Below are positions 36,818 through 46,743 of a stretch of DNA of 48,389 bases, in pieces. The translations under genes and the position numbers were made by a program. How positions within the stretch are numbered: the first letter of the stretch is position 1; the number at the start of each line of letters is the position of its first letter. The stretch is from Mycobacterium sp. (GTDB taxonomy: Bacteria; Actinomycetota; Actinomycetes; Mycobacteriales; Mycobacteriaceae). Below the pieces are notes generated by a model. It did not search any database and had not been told where the DNA came from. It saw nothing but the letters and a program-made list of their open reading frames with translations. The stretch lies in assembly GCF_008709575.1 (NCBI RefSeq), contig NZ_VYIK01000024.1:1-48389 (forward strand), read 5' to 3'.

Positions 36818-37819
36818 ATGGCCGATGCCGCACCCGTCGATCCCCGCCGCGTCGTCGGCGGGCCCGGGCCCCGGGTGGCGCTGGCGTTGGGCAGCGGCGG
36901 TGCGCGCGGCTACGCCCACATCGGGGTGATCGATGAGCTGCGCGAGCGCGGCTACCGGATCGTCGGGGTGGCCGGTTCCTCGATGGGCGCGCTGGTCGGC
37001 GGCCTGCAGGCGGCCGGACGGCTCGACGACTTCGCCGAGTGGGCCAGGGCGCTCACCCAGCGGGCCGTGCTGCGGCTGCTGGACCCCTCGATCAGCGCGG
37101 CCGGGGTGCTGCGGGCGGAGAAGATCTTGGACACCGTGCGCGAGATCCTCGGTCCGGTCGACATCGAGGAGCTGCCGATCCCCTATACCGCGGTGGCGAC
37201 CGATCTGATCAACGGAAGGTCGGTGTGGCTGCAGCGGGGCCCGGTCGACGAGGCCATCCGGGCCTCGATCGCGATTCCCGGGGTGATCGCCCCGTACGTG
37301 ATCGACGGACGGCTGCTCGCAGACGGCGGAATCCTCGACCCGCTGCCGATGGCGCCGATCGCCGCGATCAACGCGGACCTGGCGATCGCGGTGAGCCTCA
37401 ACGGCAGCGAGAGCGGTGCCGAACGCGAGGCCGACACCAGTCCCGCGGCGGACTGGTTGAACCGGATGGTGCGCAGCACGTCGACACTGTTCGAGGCCAC
37501 CACCGCCCGATCGCGGGCAGTGCTGAACCGATTCGGCGCCGCCGGGGAGCCCGCGGACGCTGCGGGCCAGGCCGACGAGGCCGACGCTCCGAAACTGGGC
37601 GGCCGTTTCGAGGTGATGAACCGCACCATCGACATCGCCCAGGCCGCGCTGGCCCGCCACATCCTCGCCGCGTACCCGCCCGACGTGCTGATCGAGGTGC
37701 CCCGATCGGCCTGCCGCAGCCTGGAATTCCACCGCGCGGCCGAGGTGATCGACATCGGCCGCGGTCTGGCCGCCCGCGCACTCGACGACCTGGAAACCGT
37801 GCCCGCGACCGACCGCTGA
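36818..37819 (+). CDS. Patatin-like phospholipase (Rv1063c-like)
   Basis: A 333-residue patatin-fold acyl hydrolase with a Ser-Asp dyad. The oxyanion motif is GSGGARGYAHIG (residues 25-36), the nucleophile is Ser55 in VAGSSMGALVGG, and the aspartate is Asp169 in LADGGILDPLP (DGG in place of the usual DGA/G box). An Ala/Asp-rich insertion (about 240-265) follows. It probably releases fatty acids from phospholipids or other lipids; cellular role unknown. ATG 36818 has a weak ribosome-binding site. Confidence 0.9.
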   Translation: MADAAPVDPRRVVGGPGPRVALALGSGGARGYAHIGVIDELRERGYRIVGVAGSSMGALVGGLQAAGRLDDFAEWARALTQRAVLRLLDPSISAAGVLRAEKILDTVREILGPVDIEELPIPYTAVATDLINGRSVWLQRGPVDEAIRASIAIPGVIAPYVIDGRLLADGGILDPLPMAPIAAINADLAIAVSLNGSESGAEREADTSPAADWLNRMVRSTSTLFEATTARSRAVLNRFGAAGEPADAAGQADEADAPKLGGRFEVMNRTIDIAQAALARHILAAYPPDVLIEVPRSACRSLEFHRAAEVIDIGRGLAARALDDLETVPATDR

Positions 37820-37849
37820 TCACCTCGACAGGCGCATTGGACCACGTGG

Positions 37850-38710
37850 TCAGCCCTGCTGGGCGGCCGCTGCCGCCGGACTCAGATCCGAACGGCGCAG
37901 CTGATATCGCGGTGGATCGGGCAGCACCAGGTCACGTCTGATCTGCAAATCGGCGTTGACGTGCACCAGTTCCCCGGGCGAGATCAGCTGCCAGCCCGGG
38001 TCGTCGTCCATCGGCTCGCTGGCGAACACCACCGAAGGCCGGGCCCGCAAGTGCTCGCAGTGCGCCCGAATCCGGTTCGTGCGCAGGTGGAATGCAGCAT
38101 CGGCGGGCGGGTCGCGACGGTCCAGCAGGTAAAGCTGATGCGGCTCGGGATAGCGCAGCGCCCACATATCGGTGGCCGTGCTCAGCAACACGTTGAGCGC
38201 ATAAATCGGCACCTGGGCCGCCAACCAGGCCACTGCGTCGAGCAACCCGGCTCGCACGTCACCGTCGCACTCCCGGATCGAGGCGGTGATCAGTGCGAAC
38301 ACCCGTTCGGAATCGGTCTGGCCGAGCACCAGGCCGGCGGTGCCGACGTCAGCCAGCCGCCGGTCGAGCACCTCGAGACCGGCCAGCGTCCCGTTGTGCG
38401 CGAAGATCCGCCCGGCCTGCAGGAACGGATGGGTGTTGACCAGCGTCTGCGATCCGGCCGTCGCATAGCGGACATGCCCGATGAACGTGGTACCGGTCAG
38501 CTCCTGGGCCGCGGTGGCGAAGCCGACGTCGTGCCAGGCGGCGACGGGTTCCTTGCGCACCTGCGGGCGGCCCGCCCCGTCGAACACGCCCAGCCCGGTG
38601 CCGTCCGGATTCTTTCTGCTTTGCGCGGCCAGGTTGTCCGGGGCATCCAGCAGCCAGAAGGTGGCGTCGACGACAGCGGTTCCGGCATGCAGTCCGAACA
38701 GGCGGCACAT
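37850..38710 (-). CDS. Class II glutamine amidotransferase (Rv1061-like)
   Basis: A 286-residue Ntn-type amidotransferase. Cys2 of MCRLFGLHAG is the nucleophile after Met removal; GHVRYATAG, NTHPFLQAGRIFAHNGTLAG and the oxyanion Asn/Gly pair complete the site. It resembles EgtC-like/YafJ proteins, which release gamma-glutamyl groups or ammonia; no synthase domain is attached. EgtC of ergothioneine synthesis is a relative, but the neighbours here are not egt genes. A 12-bp palindrome, GACCACGTGGTC (37840-37851), overlaps its stop codon. Confidence 0.88.
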   Translation of the reverse strand: MCRLFGLHAGTAVVDATFWLLDAPDNLAAQSRKNPDGTGLGVFDGAGRPQVRKEPVAAWHDVGFATAAQELTGTTFIGHVRYATAGSQTLVNTHPFLQAGRIFAHNGTLAGLEVLDRRLADVGTAGLVLGQTDSERVFALITASIRECDGDVRAGLLDAVAWLAAQVPIYALNVLLSTATDMWALRYPEPHQLYLLDRRDPPADAAFHLRTNRIRAHCEHLRARPSVVFASEPMDDDPGWQLISPGELVHVNADLQIRRDLVLPDPPRYQLRRSDLSPAAAAAQQG

Positions 38711-38800
38711 CTCTTCAGCCTGACAGCTTTCTGGGCGGCGACCAAACAGCAGGCGAGCAGCACCAGCCCATGCGATCGCGCGTCCGCGCGCGCCGGTTCC

Positions 38801-40450
<1,650 letters not shown>

Positions 40451-40496
40451 CGACGTACAGCTTATGTTTCCCGGCACGCGCCGGTTCACCCGCCGG

Positions 40497-41540
40497 TCAG
40501 ATCAGGGCGGGCTGCCCCTGCAGCAGCTCAAGCAGGGCGACCTCGGCCTCCTCGGGCAGCGGGGCCGCGGTGGTGGTACAGCTGATCGCCAGCACGTTGA
40601 CGGTGCCGGCGTAGTCGGCGACGTAGAGGTAGTCACCGGCGGGGCTTTCGACTACGCACGAGGGGTGGTCCGCGACAGCGATGGCGTCGACGACGCCGAG
40701 ACTGTGCGTGCTCAGGACGAGGACGCTCTCGTCGTCGACGAGGTAGGCCCGCTCGCCGTCACGGCTCAGCGTGAGCTGGGTGACAAGACCGCCCACGTCG
40801 CTGATCTTGGCGGTGCCGATCACCGCGCCGCTGCCGGTGTCGACGACGTGGACCACCGCGCCGAGGTCGGTGCCGCAACCGAGCACGTAAGCCCGGTCGC
40901 CGTGCGGGCTGAGCGCGACGTCGCGGATCGGGGGGCCGATCGCGATCGTGCCGAGCGCGCGGTACCGGTTGGTGTCGATCACGGTGAGCTCCGCACCGGT
41001 GGGCCACTGGACCGCGACGTAAAGCCGGGACCCGTCCGGGCTCACCCGCACACAGTCCGGAATGGCTCCGGGCTCTGCCCCGCCGGCCGTCAGACTTATC
41101 GCGTCGACGCGTTCGGCGGCGGTGTCGATCACGGCAACGTCGGCTCCGAGAGCCGCGGCACGGCAGGCGTAGACGTACCGGCCGTCCGGGCTCGCCGCGA
41201 GATCGCGGACGCTGTGCGCCACCGGGTAATCCCCGATCACCCGGTCGGTGCCGGTGTCGATCACCAGGATCGAGTCATAGGCCGCCGACACCGTGCTGAC
41301 ATAGGCCCGGGCGCCGGCGATCGCGATGGCGAACGGTTCGCCGACTCCGGCGAGGGTCCAGCTGCGCGTGCACGTGTCGGTGTCGAGCGACGAGACGCTG
41401 TCGTCGGCGTGCTGCGTGACCATCAGCGTGCCCCCGTGCGGCGTCACGGCTATCCCGCTGACGGCACCCGGGCGTACCCCGATTCGAGCCACTGCAGAGT
41501 AGCTGACATCGCCCACGGCGGTACCTGCGCTTTCGGTCAT
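40497..41540 (-). CDS. Seven-bladed beta-propeller (YVTN-like) protein (Rv1057-like)
   Basis: A 347-residue protein made of repeats of about 45-48 residues with VxVIDTxTxxVxGxxxVG and SPDGxxxYV patterns (for example IDTGTDRVIGDYPV, ASPDGRYVYACR, VSPDGSRLYVAV, LSPHGDRAYVLG). This makes a YVTN-type propeller. No signal peptide is evident. M. tuberculosis Rv1057 has this fold and is controlled by MprA and SigE under envelope stress; here that is inference. ATG 41540 (MTESAGTA) is preferred; ATG 41552 is possible. Confidence 0.85.
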   Translation of the reverse strand: MTESAGTAVGDVSYSAVARIGVRPGAVSGIAVTPHGGTLMVTQHADDSVSSLDTDTCTRSWTLAGVGEPFAIAIAGARAYVSTVSAAYDSILVIDTGTDRVIGDYPVAHSVRDLAASPDGRYVYACRAAALGADVAVIDTAAERVDAISLTAGGAEPGAIPDCVRVSPDGSRLYVAVQWPTGAELTVIDTNRYRALGTIAIGPPIRDVALSPHGDRAYVLGCGTDLGAVVHVVDTGSGAVIGTAKISDVGGLVTQLTLSRDGERAYLVDDESVLVLSTHSLGVVDAIAVADHPSCVVESPAGDYLYVADYAGTVNVLAISCTTTAAPLPEEAEVALLELLQGQPALI

Positions 41541-41822
41541 CACCCCGAGCATCGGGCACGCATACCGACTAGGCGCGCCGCTATGCCCACCTGGTCGCGA
41601 CGGCGCTGGTCTGCGCGAGTTCAACATTCGAACCTACGTCGAAAAGGCGACGTTTTCCGCGCGTTGTAGCCGACATCACAGAAATTGCGCTGCCGGGATT
41701 CCCCGGCGGCGCGCTTCAGAGATGCTGCCCGCCCCGCCCACCACGACCCCGCCGCGCGCTGGTCACGGCCGGCCGGCGTCAAACGTCTTGCCCGCATGTC
41801 CGGACTCCGGCACCGGGTCGCG
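41541..41822. other. Gap between the beta-propeller gene and tRNA-Leu
   Basis: About 280 bases that should contain the promoter of the beta-propeller gene. I see a small inverted repeat (ACGTCG at 41636-41641, CGACGT at 41648-41653) and no gene. I could not identify a SigE or MprA site with confidence. Confidence 0.4.
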
Positions 41823-41896
41823 TGCCCCCAGTCGGATTCGAACCGACACTGGACGGATTTTAAGTCCGCTGCCTCTGCCGATTGGGCTATGGGGGC
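41823..41896 (-). tRNA. tRNA-Leu (anticodon UAA)
   Basis: The reverse strand folds into a full cloverleaf. Acceptor GCCCCCA pairs with TGGGGGC, discriminator A, anticodon stem GCGGA/TCCGT with loop CTTAAAA (anticodon UAA), T arm GTCGG-TTCGAAT-CCGAC. CCA is not encoded. The variable region is only five bases, whereas bacterial tRNA-Leu normally has a long variable arm. The M. tuberculosis leuX gene lies in this neighbourhood. The call by anticodon is firm; the charging identity is less so. Confidence 0.88.
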
Positions 41897-42364
41897 TCGG
41901 CGGCGAATGTAACGCGCAACCGCCGGAGTCGACACGGCAGGACCGGTTCGCCGCCGTTTGCTCGTCGCGCCGCACGGTGTCGCGCGGCGCGTGGACAACG
42001 ACGGCAACAATGACAGCAATGTGTCCACGGTCGCCGCGTCAAGTCTTACCGCCCATCAATTAACAAGCCGTTAAGGAACTTTCACCAGGTGGAGTTGGCA
42101 TCTCTGATAAGCCTCCCGGGGCGTCTTCGGTGGCCACACCTCCTGCGGCGCGACGGCCGCCGCCGGCAGCCTGGGCGGGTATCGGTTCGGCGTCAGCCGC
42201 CTGACGCCGCACGACGCCGATGTCGGCAAAGCGTTAAAAACACGCTGGTGGGCGTTAGGAAAACGTTAACGACTTCTCACACTAACCTTCCGTACGGGCA
42301 ACTGTGGAGGGTGACTCGGTAGTGCCCTGCCCAAGTCCCTGCTAGGTCCCTGCCCAAGTCACTA
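41897..42364. other. Upstream region of the PE-PPE genes, with a 13-bp direct repeat
   Basis: No protein gene is recognisable in these 468 bases. GTTAA-containing motifs recur (about 42071, 42232, 42265). CCCTGCCCAAGTC occurs twice, at 42325-42337 and 42348-42360, and the first copy overlaps a seven-codon frame GTG CCC TGC CCA AGT CCC TGC TAG (42322-42345). The promoter of the PE gene must lie here, but I cannot fix it. Confidence 0.45.
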
Positions 42365-42392
42365 GCCGACCCTTGGCGGGCCGGCCTTTTTT
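42365..42392 (+). terminator. Terminator/attenuator-like hairpin before the PE gene
   Basis: GCCGACCC (42365-42372) and GGGCCGGC (42378-42385) form an eight-base-pair stem with one A-C mismatch and a TTGGC loop. C and six T follow. This has the form of an intrinsic terminator. GAGGGGAG comes directly after the T run and the PE ATG is at 42406, so the hairpin lies in the PE leader and could attenuate transcription. Confidence 0.65.
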
Positions 42393-42405
42393 GAGGGGAG
42401 AAGTC

Positions 42406-43218
42406 ATGTCTTTCGTCACCACGGCACCTGAGGCGTTGACCGCGGCGGCCGGCAAGCTGGCGGGAATCGGCTCGGCGCTCGGCGCCGAGAACGCGGCGGC
42501 GGCACCCCCGACCACCGGTGTGGTCCCCGCGGCCGCCGACGCGGTGTCGGCACTGCAGGCGACGCAGTTTTCCGCCTACGGCACCCTCTACCAACACATC
42601 AGCGCCCAGGCGGCGGCCATCCACGAGATGTTCGTGCACACCCTGACAACCAGCGCGAATTCGTACGGCGCTACCGAGGCCGCCAACTCGACGGCGGCCG
42701 GATCGTCGGGGTCCGGGCTGGGGCTCATCAGTTTGCTGACGGGCCAGGGGGCATACGAACTGGTGCCCGGCGCGGCGAGCAACAGCGGCATCGTCGGAAT
42801 CATGCAGCTGAGCAATTTCGGCTCCGCCGCCTCCGACCTGCTGCAGCTGGGAAGCGCCGGCTTCCTGGCTCCGGGCACACTGACCACCGCCGGCATCCCG
42901 GAGACCTGGCTGGCCGGTGCCGCGGCGCCGGCCGCTGCGGGCGGCGCCGCTGGTGCGCCGGTGGTAGCCGGCCTGGGCCAGGCACCCTCGATCGGAGCTC
43001 TGTCGGTGCCGCCCAGCTGGGCTGCGGCCGGCGGCCCGGCGGCCGGCTCCATACCGGCGACGTCGGCGGGCTGGAGCGCCGCGGCCCCGCACAGCACCCC
43101 GGTGAACACCCTCCCGACCGGCCTGCCGTCGGTGGCCACGGCCGGAAAGACCGCCGGCTTCGGGGCGCCGCGCTACGGCGTCAAACCGACCGTGATGCCG
43201 CGGCCCAGCGTCGTGTAG
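42406..43218 (+). CDS. PE family protein with PPE-SVP-like C-terminus
   Basis: A 270-residue protein. Residues 1-95 are a typical PE domain (MSFVTTAPEALTAAAGKLAG, then QFSAYGTLYQHISAQAAAIHEMFV), a helical hairpin secreted by type VII systems. The rest is Ala/Gly-rich and ends with SVPPSW, then [15 protein letters not shown], a tail normally found in PPE proteins of the SVP subgroup and nearly identical to that of the next gene. ATG 42406 follows GAGGGGAG. It probably pairs with the downstream PPE protein as a heterodimer; the tail suggests gene conversion or fusion. Confidence 0.88.
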   Translation: MSFVTTAPEALTAAAGKLAGIGSALGAENAAAAPPTTGVVPAAADAVSALQATQFSAYGTLYQHISAQAAAIHEMFVHTLTTSANSYGATEAANSTAAGSSGSGLGLISLLTGQGAYELVPGAASNSGIVGIMQLSNFGSAASDLLQLGSAGFLAPGTLTTAGIPETWLAGAAAPAAAGGAAGAPVVAGLGQAPSIGALSVPPSWAAAGGPAAGSIPATSAGWSAAAPHSTPVNTLPTGLPSVATAGKTAGFGAPRYGVKPTVMPRPSVV

Positions 43219-43267
43219 CGCCTGAATCCTATTCGCCCGCAGACGATTAACTATTGGAGGATTGACC

Positions 43268-44467
43268 ATGATGGACTTCGGAGCATTGCCCCCGGAAGTA
43301 AACTCGGCGCTCATGTACACCGGACCGGGCTCGGCGCCGATGATGGCCGCCGCGTCGGCGTGGAACAGCCTCGGCGCGGAATTGAGTTCGGCGGCCAGCG
43401 CCTACGAGTCGGTGATTTCCACGCTCAGCGGCGAGGAGTGGCTGGGTCCGGCGTCGGCGGCGATGGCCGCCGCGGCCGCCCCCTATCTGGCCTGGCTGAA
43501 TTGCACCGCCACCGCCGCCGAGCAGGCCGCCGCGCAGGCCGCCGCGTCGGCGGGGGCGTTCGAGGCGGCGTTTGCCATGACCGTGCCGCCGCCGGTGATC
43601 GCCGCCAACCGAGCCCAGCTGGCTGCGCTGGTCGCGACCAACTTTCTGGGCCAGAACACGCCCGCCATCGCGGCCACCGAGGCGCACTACGCCGAAATGT
43701 GGGCCCAGGACGCCGCCGCCATGTACGGCTACGCAGGCTCCTCGGCCAGCGCCGGGGTGTTGCGGCCGTTGACCTCCCCGACTCCGACCACCAACCCGGC
43801 CGGGCTGGCGGGCCAAGCCGCCGCGGTGTCGACCGCCGGCACGCAGACCGGGCTGTCCCAGCTGGTCGCCAACCTGCCCACCGCCATGCAAGCACTGGCG
43901 TCCCCGCTGGCCGGATCGACCGGAACGTCGGCGGCGGCATCACCGGCCGGCCTGCTGTCGGAACTCATCAACTCGACCGAAAACATCGGGATCTGGAACG
44001 GAGCCGAAACCTACACCGGCATGTTGGGCAACATCGGGGCCTGGAACATGTTCGCCGGTATTACGACGGCCGTCGGGTTGGCCAACGCCCACGGTGCGGG
44101 TATCGGCGGTGTCGACGGTTTGGCGGCAGGTTTGGGGACCACGGGATTGGCGAACGCCGCGGCGCCGGCGGTCCCGGTCGCGACGACCGGCGTCGGCGCG
44201 GCGCCGGTCCTGGTGTCGGCGGGGCAGGCATCCGCGGTCGGCGGGTTGTCGGTCCCGGCCGCGTGGTCGCCGGCGACCCCGGCGGGTACCGGTTCGGTGA
44301 CGCTGGCCGGCACCGGCTGGAGCACCGCCGCCGAGAACACCCCAGTCGAAGCCGTGCCCGCGGGTATGCCGGCCGTCGCTTCGGGCGGGCGCGCGGGCTT
44401 CGGGTTCGGTGCGCCGCGGTACGGCGTCAAGCCCACCGTGATGGTCCGTCCCGTCGTGGCCGGATAG
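43268..44467 (+). CDS. PPE family protein, SVP subgroup
   Basis: A 399-residue protein. The PPE domain (1-178) has [18 protein letters not shown], the WLGPASAAM turn (WxG-type, near residue 58) and [14 protein letters not shown]. The C-terminal region holds LSVPAAW of the SVP subgroup and ends [18 protein letters not shown] 43268 has TGGAGG seven bases upstream. It lies 49 bases after the PE gene; the two are likely co-expressed and exported by ESX-5 or a related type VII system. The domain is very similar to that of the opposing PPE gene. Confidence 0.92.
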   Translation: MMDFGALPPEVNSALMYTGPGSAPMMAAASAWNSLGAELSSAASAYESVISTLSGEEWLGPASAAMAAAAAPYLAWLNCTATAAEQAAAQAAASAGAFEAAFAMTVPPPVIAANRAQLAALVATNFLGQNTPAIAATEAHYAEMWAQDAAAMYGYAGSSASAGVLRPLTSPTPTTNPAGLAGQAAAVSTAGTQTGLSQLVANLPTAMQALASPLAGSTGTSAAASPAGLLSELINSTENIGIWNGAETYTGMLGNIGAWNMFAGITTAVGLANAHGAGIGGVDGLAAGLGTTGLANAAAPAVPVATTGVGAAPVLVSAGQASAVGGLSVPAAWSPATPAGTGSVTLAGTGWSTAAENTPVEAVPAGMPAVASGGRAGFGFGAPRYGVKPTVMVRPVVAG

Positions 44468-44491
44468 CGCAGCACTGACGGCCCCGGTGAT

Positions 44492-45763
44492 CTACCCCGC
44501 CATCGGCGAGTGCGGTATCACCCGGGGGCGTGCGTCGATGAGCGCGGCCAGGCCGTCGTCGTGACGCCCGGCCATGCTCACCAGGGGAAGCCTGGGCGTG
44601 CCGGGCGCCGCGGTCGACACGGCCGGCGCGGCGCTGCCGAGATGAGCGGCCGGCAACGCCATCGCGGCGGCGGGACTGATCGGCGCCGCCTCCACCGCGG
44701 CCGCCCAGGCCTGCGGCACCGACAGCGCGCCACCCAGCGACGCCGCCTGGCCCATACTCACCGACGCACCGGCGCCGGTCAGACCGGTCAGTCCGGTCAG
44801 CGAGGCCAAGGCCTGGCCCTCGGCGCCCAACCCGGCCAGGGCCGGCACCGCGCCGGCCCCTTCCGACAGCGTCGACACGCCCGTGTAATCCAGCCCGACC
44901 CCGAAGAAATCCATACCGAGTCCACCCACGTCGGCGGCGACCCCGCCGGCGTCGGCGCCCACGCCGGTTCCCACGCCGAACGCCACACCGGCCGGCGACT
45001 CCAGGAACGACGCCAGGCCCCCTACGCCGGCTGCGGCGCTACCCGTGCTCGCCGTGGCACTTTTGACGGCGGTCTTGCCCGGCGCGCTAGCCAACGCCGT
45101 CAGCGCACTCGCCGGGGAAGACGCGGCCGACGCCGCCGACGCGCCGCCGACCGCCATCCCGGTGACCGATGTCGACTGCGCCGGCTGCGTCAGTCCCTGC
45201 AAGATCTGCGGAACCGTCATGGTGGGACCCACCGGGTTGGTGGTGGTGCGCGGCGCCGCGGTGAACGGGGGCAGCGTCGCGGCGGCCGCGGAGCGGCCGG
45301 CGTAGCCGTACATGGCGGCGGCGTCCTGGGCCCACATTTCCCCGTACTGCGCCTCGGTGGCCATGATCGCCGGGGTGTTCTGGCCCAGGAAGTTCGTCGC
45401 TACCAGGGCGGCCAGCTGTGCCCGGTTGGCCGCGATCACCGGTGGGGGCACCGTCATCGCCAACGCGGCTTCGTAGGCGCCGGCCGCCGCCCGGGCCTGG
45501 CCGGCGACCTGCTCGATCTTGCCGGCGGTCGTGCTCAACCACTGCACGTACGGTGCGGCCGCAGCGGCCATCGCCGCCGAGGCCGGGCCCTGCCACGGGC
45601 CGTCGATCAGCCCGGAGATCACCGCGTCATAACTGGTCGCCGAGGACTGCAGCTCCAGCGCCAACGTCTCCCAGACCGCCGCGGCGGCCAGCATCGGCGC
45701 GGCACCCGGCCCGGCATACAGACGCCCGGAGTTGACTTCCGGTGGCAGCGCACCGAAATCCAT
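44492..45763 (-). CDS. PPE family protein, SVP subgroup (opposite strand)
   Basis: A 423-residue protein. The PPE domain has [29 protein letters not shown] (WxG) and [14 protein letters not shown], largely identical in protein to the neighbouring PPE. The C-terminal part is Ala/Gly-rich with LSVPQAW and a different end ([16 protein letters not shown]). ATG 45763 has AAGGAGA four bases before it. It ends 24 bases from the other PPE gene (convergent), which makes an inverted pair of similar sequences. No PE partner is adjacent. Confidence 0.92.
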   Translation of the reverse strand: MDFGALPPEVNSGRLYAGPGAAPMLAAAAVWETLALELQSSATSYDAVISGLIDGPWQGPASAAMAAAAAPYVQWLSTTAGKIEQVAGQARAAAGAYEAALAMTVPPPVIAANRAQLAALVATNFLGQNTPAIMATEAQYGEMWAQDAAAMYGYAGRSAAAATLPPFTAAPRTTTNPVGPTMTVPQILQGLTQPAQSTSVTGMAVGGASAASAASSPASALTALASAPGKTAVKSATASTGSAAAGVGGLASFLESPAGVAFGVGTGVGADAGGVAADVGGLGMDFFGVGLDYTGVSTLSEGAGAVPALAGLGAEGQALASLTGLTGLTGAGASVSMGQAASLGGALSVPQAWAAAVEAAPISPAAAMALPAAHLGSAAPAVSTAAPGTPRLPLVSMAGRHDDGLAALIDARPRVIPHSPMAG

Positions 45764-45872
45764 TGCTCTCCTTACTCTTTACAGAACCTCTATGCGGCCC
45801 AGTATTTTTCGCATGAACGTGTCTTCTCAAGCCGGTTGACCGGATGCATAGAAAACGCAAATCCGGCATGCC

Positions 45873-45901
45873 GCGACGGGACCGGGCCGGTGCCGTAAAA
45901 T
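45873..45901 (+). promoter_or_regulatory. Candidate promoter of the trcR-like gene
   Basis: TAAAAT (45896-45901) with GCGACG 17 bases upstream (45873-45878) is the best promoter before the response regulator. Transcription would begin near 45908. AT-rich stretches flank it (GAAAACGC at 45851 and again at 45904, and an inverted TCTATGC/GCATAGA pair at 45790 and 45845). TrcR of M. tuberculosis binds AT-rich DNA in its own promoter; that is inference here. Confidence 0.5.
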
Positions 45902-45969
45902 ATGAAAACGCTATGAGCCGCCGCGGCAATGCCATCAGCGGGCATGGGAATTCGGGACAATGTAGGGAC

Positions 45970-46743
45970 ATGACGGCAACCACGGGTCAGCAGCGCGACC
46001 AGCGGCCCCGGCAGGCCATCCTCGGACGGCTGCCCCGCATCAGCCGGGCCGACGGATCGCCGATCCGGGTTTTGCTGGTCGACGACGAGCCGGCACTGAC
46101 CAACCTGGTCACGATGGCGCTGCGCTACGAGGGCTGGCAGGTCGAGGTCGCGCACAACGGCCGCGACGCCGTCACCACGTTCGAGCGGTTCGGCCCCGAC
46201 GTGCTGGTGCTCGACATCATGCTGCCCGACATGGACGGACTGCACATCCTGGCGCGGGTGCGGGAGTCGCAGGCCGATACCCCGACGCTGTTTCTCACCG
46301 CGCGGGACTCGGTGATGGACCGGGTGACGGGCCTGACCTCAGGCGCAGACGACTACATGACCAAGCCGTTCAGTCTCGAAGAACTCGTCGCCCGGTTGCG
46401 CGGACTGCTTCGCCGTACCGGCCAGTCGGCCCCGCCACCCGCGGAGATTCTCACCGTCGGCGACCTCACCCTCGACGGCGCCGCCCGCGAAGTCACCCGC
46501 GCCGGCACGCCGATCCCGCTGACGTCCACGGAGTTCGAACTGCTGCGATTCCTCATGCGCAATCCGCGTCGGGCGCTGGCCCGCACGGAAATCCTCGACC
46601 AGGTCTGGAACTACGACTTCGCCGGCCGGACCAGCATTGTCGATCTGTATATCTCATATCTGCGCAAGAAGATCGACGCCGGCCGGCTGCCGATGATCCA
46701 CACCGTGCGCGGTGTCGGGTACTCGCTGCGACCGCCGGAATGA
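45970..46743 (+). CDS. OmpR-type response regulator (TrcR-like)
   Basis: A 257-residue protein. The receiver domain (32-145) has the acidic pocket VDDE (38-41), phospho-acceptor Asp82 in VLDIMLPDMDG, Thr in FLTA and Lys132 in TKPF. The OmpR/PhoB winged-helix DNA-binding domain (160-255) has PLTSTEFELLRFLM, EILDQVWNYDF and VDLYISYLRKKID. ATG 45970 follows TAGGG. An in-frame ATG at 45913 would add 19 residues that are not family-like. It overlaps the kinase gene by four bases. Size and position match TrcR. Confidence 0.9.
   Translation: MTATTGQQRDQRPRQAILGRLPRISRADGSPIRVLLVDDEPALTNLVTMALRYEGWQVEVAHNGRDAVTTFERFGPDVLVLDIMLPDMDGLHILARVRESQADTPTLFLTARDSVMDRVTGLTSGADDYMTKPFSLEELVARLRGLLRRTGQSAPPPAEILTVGDLTLDGAAREVTRAGTPIPLTSTEFELLRFLMRNPRRALARTEILDQVWNYDFAGRTSIVDLYISYLRKKIDAGRLPMIHTVRGVGYSLRPPE

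Noticed and set aside
42040..42364. Possible M-box (magnesium) riboswitch before the PE-PPE genes
   Set aside because: A PE-PPE operon in M. tuberculosis has one, so I looked, but the conserved M-box blocks (GGTGAGGCTCCT, GCTGCCCAGAAA) are not present.
44510..45898. Plus-strand 462-codon frame over the second PPE gene
   Set aside because: Antisense shadow of the PPE gene; the product is almost only Arg, Gly and His.
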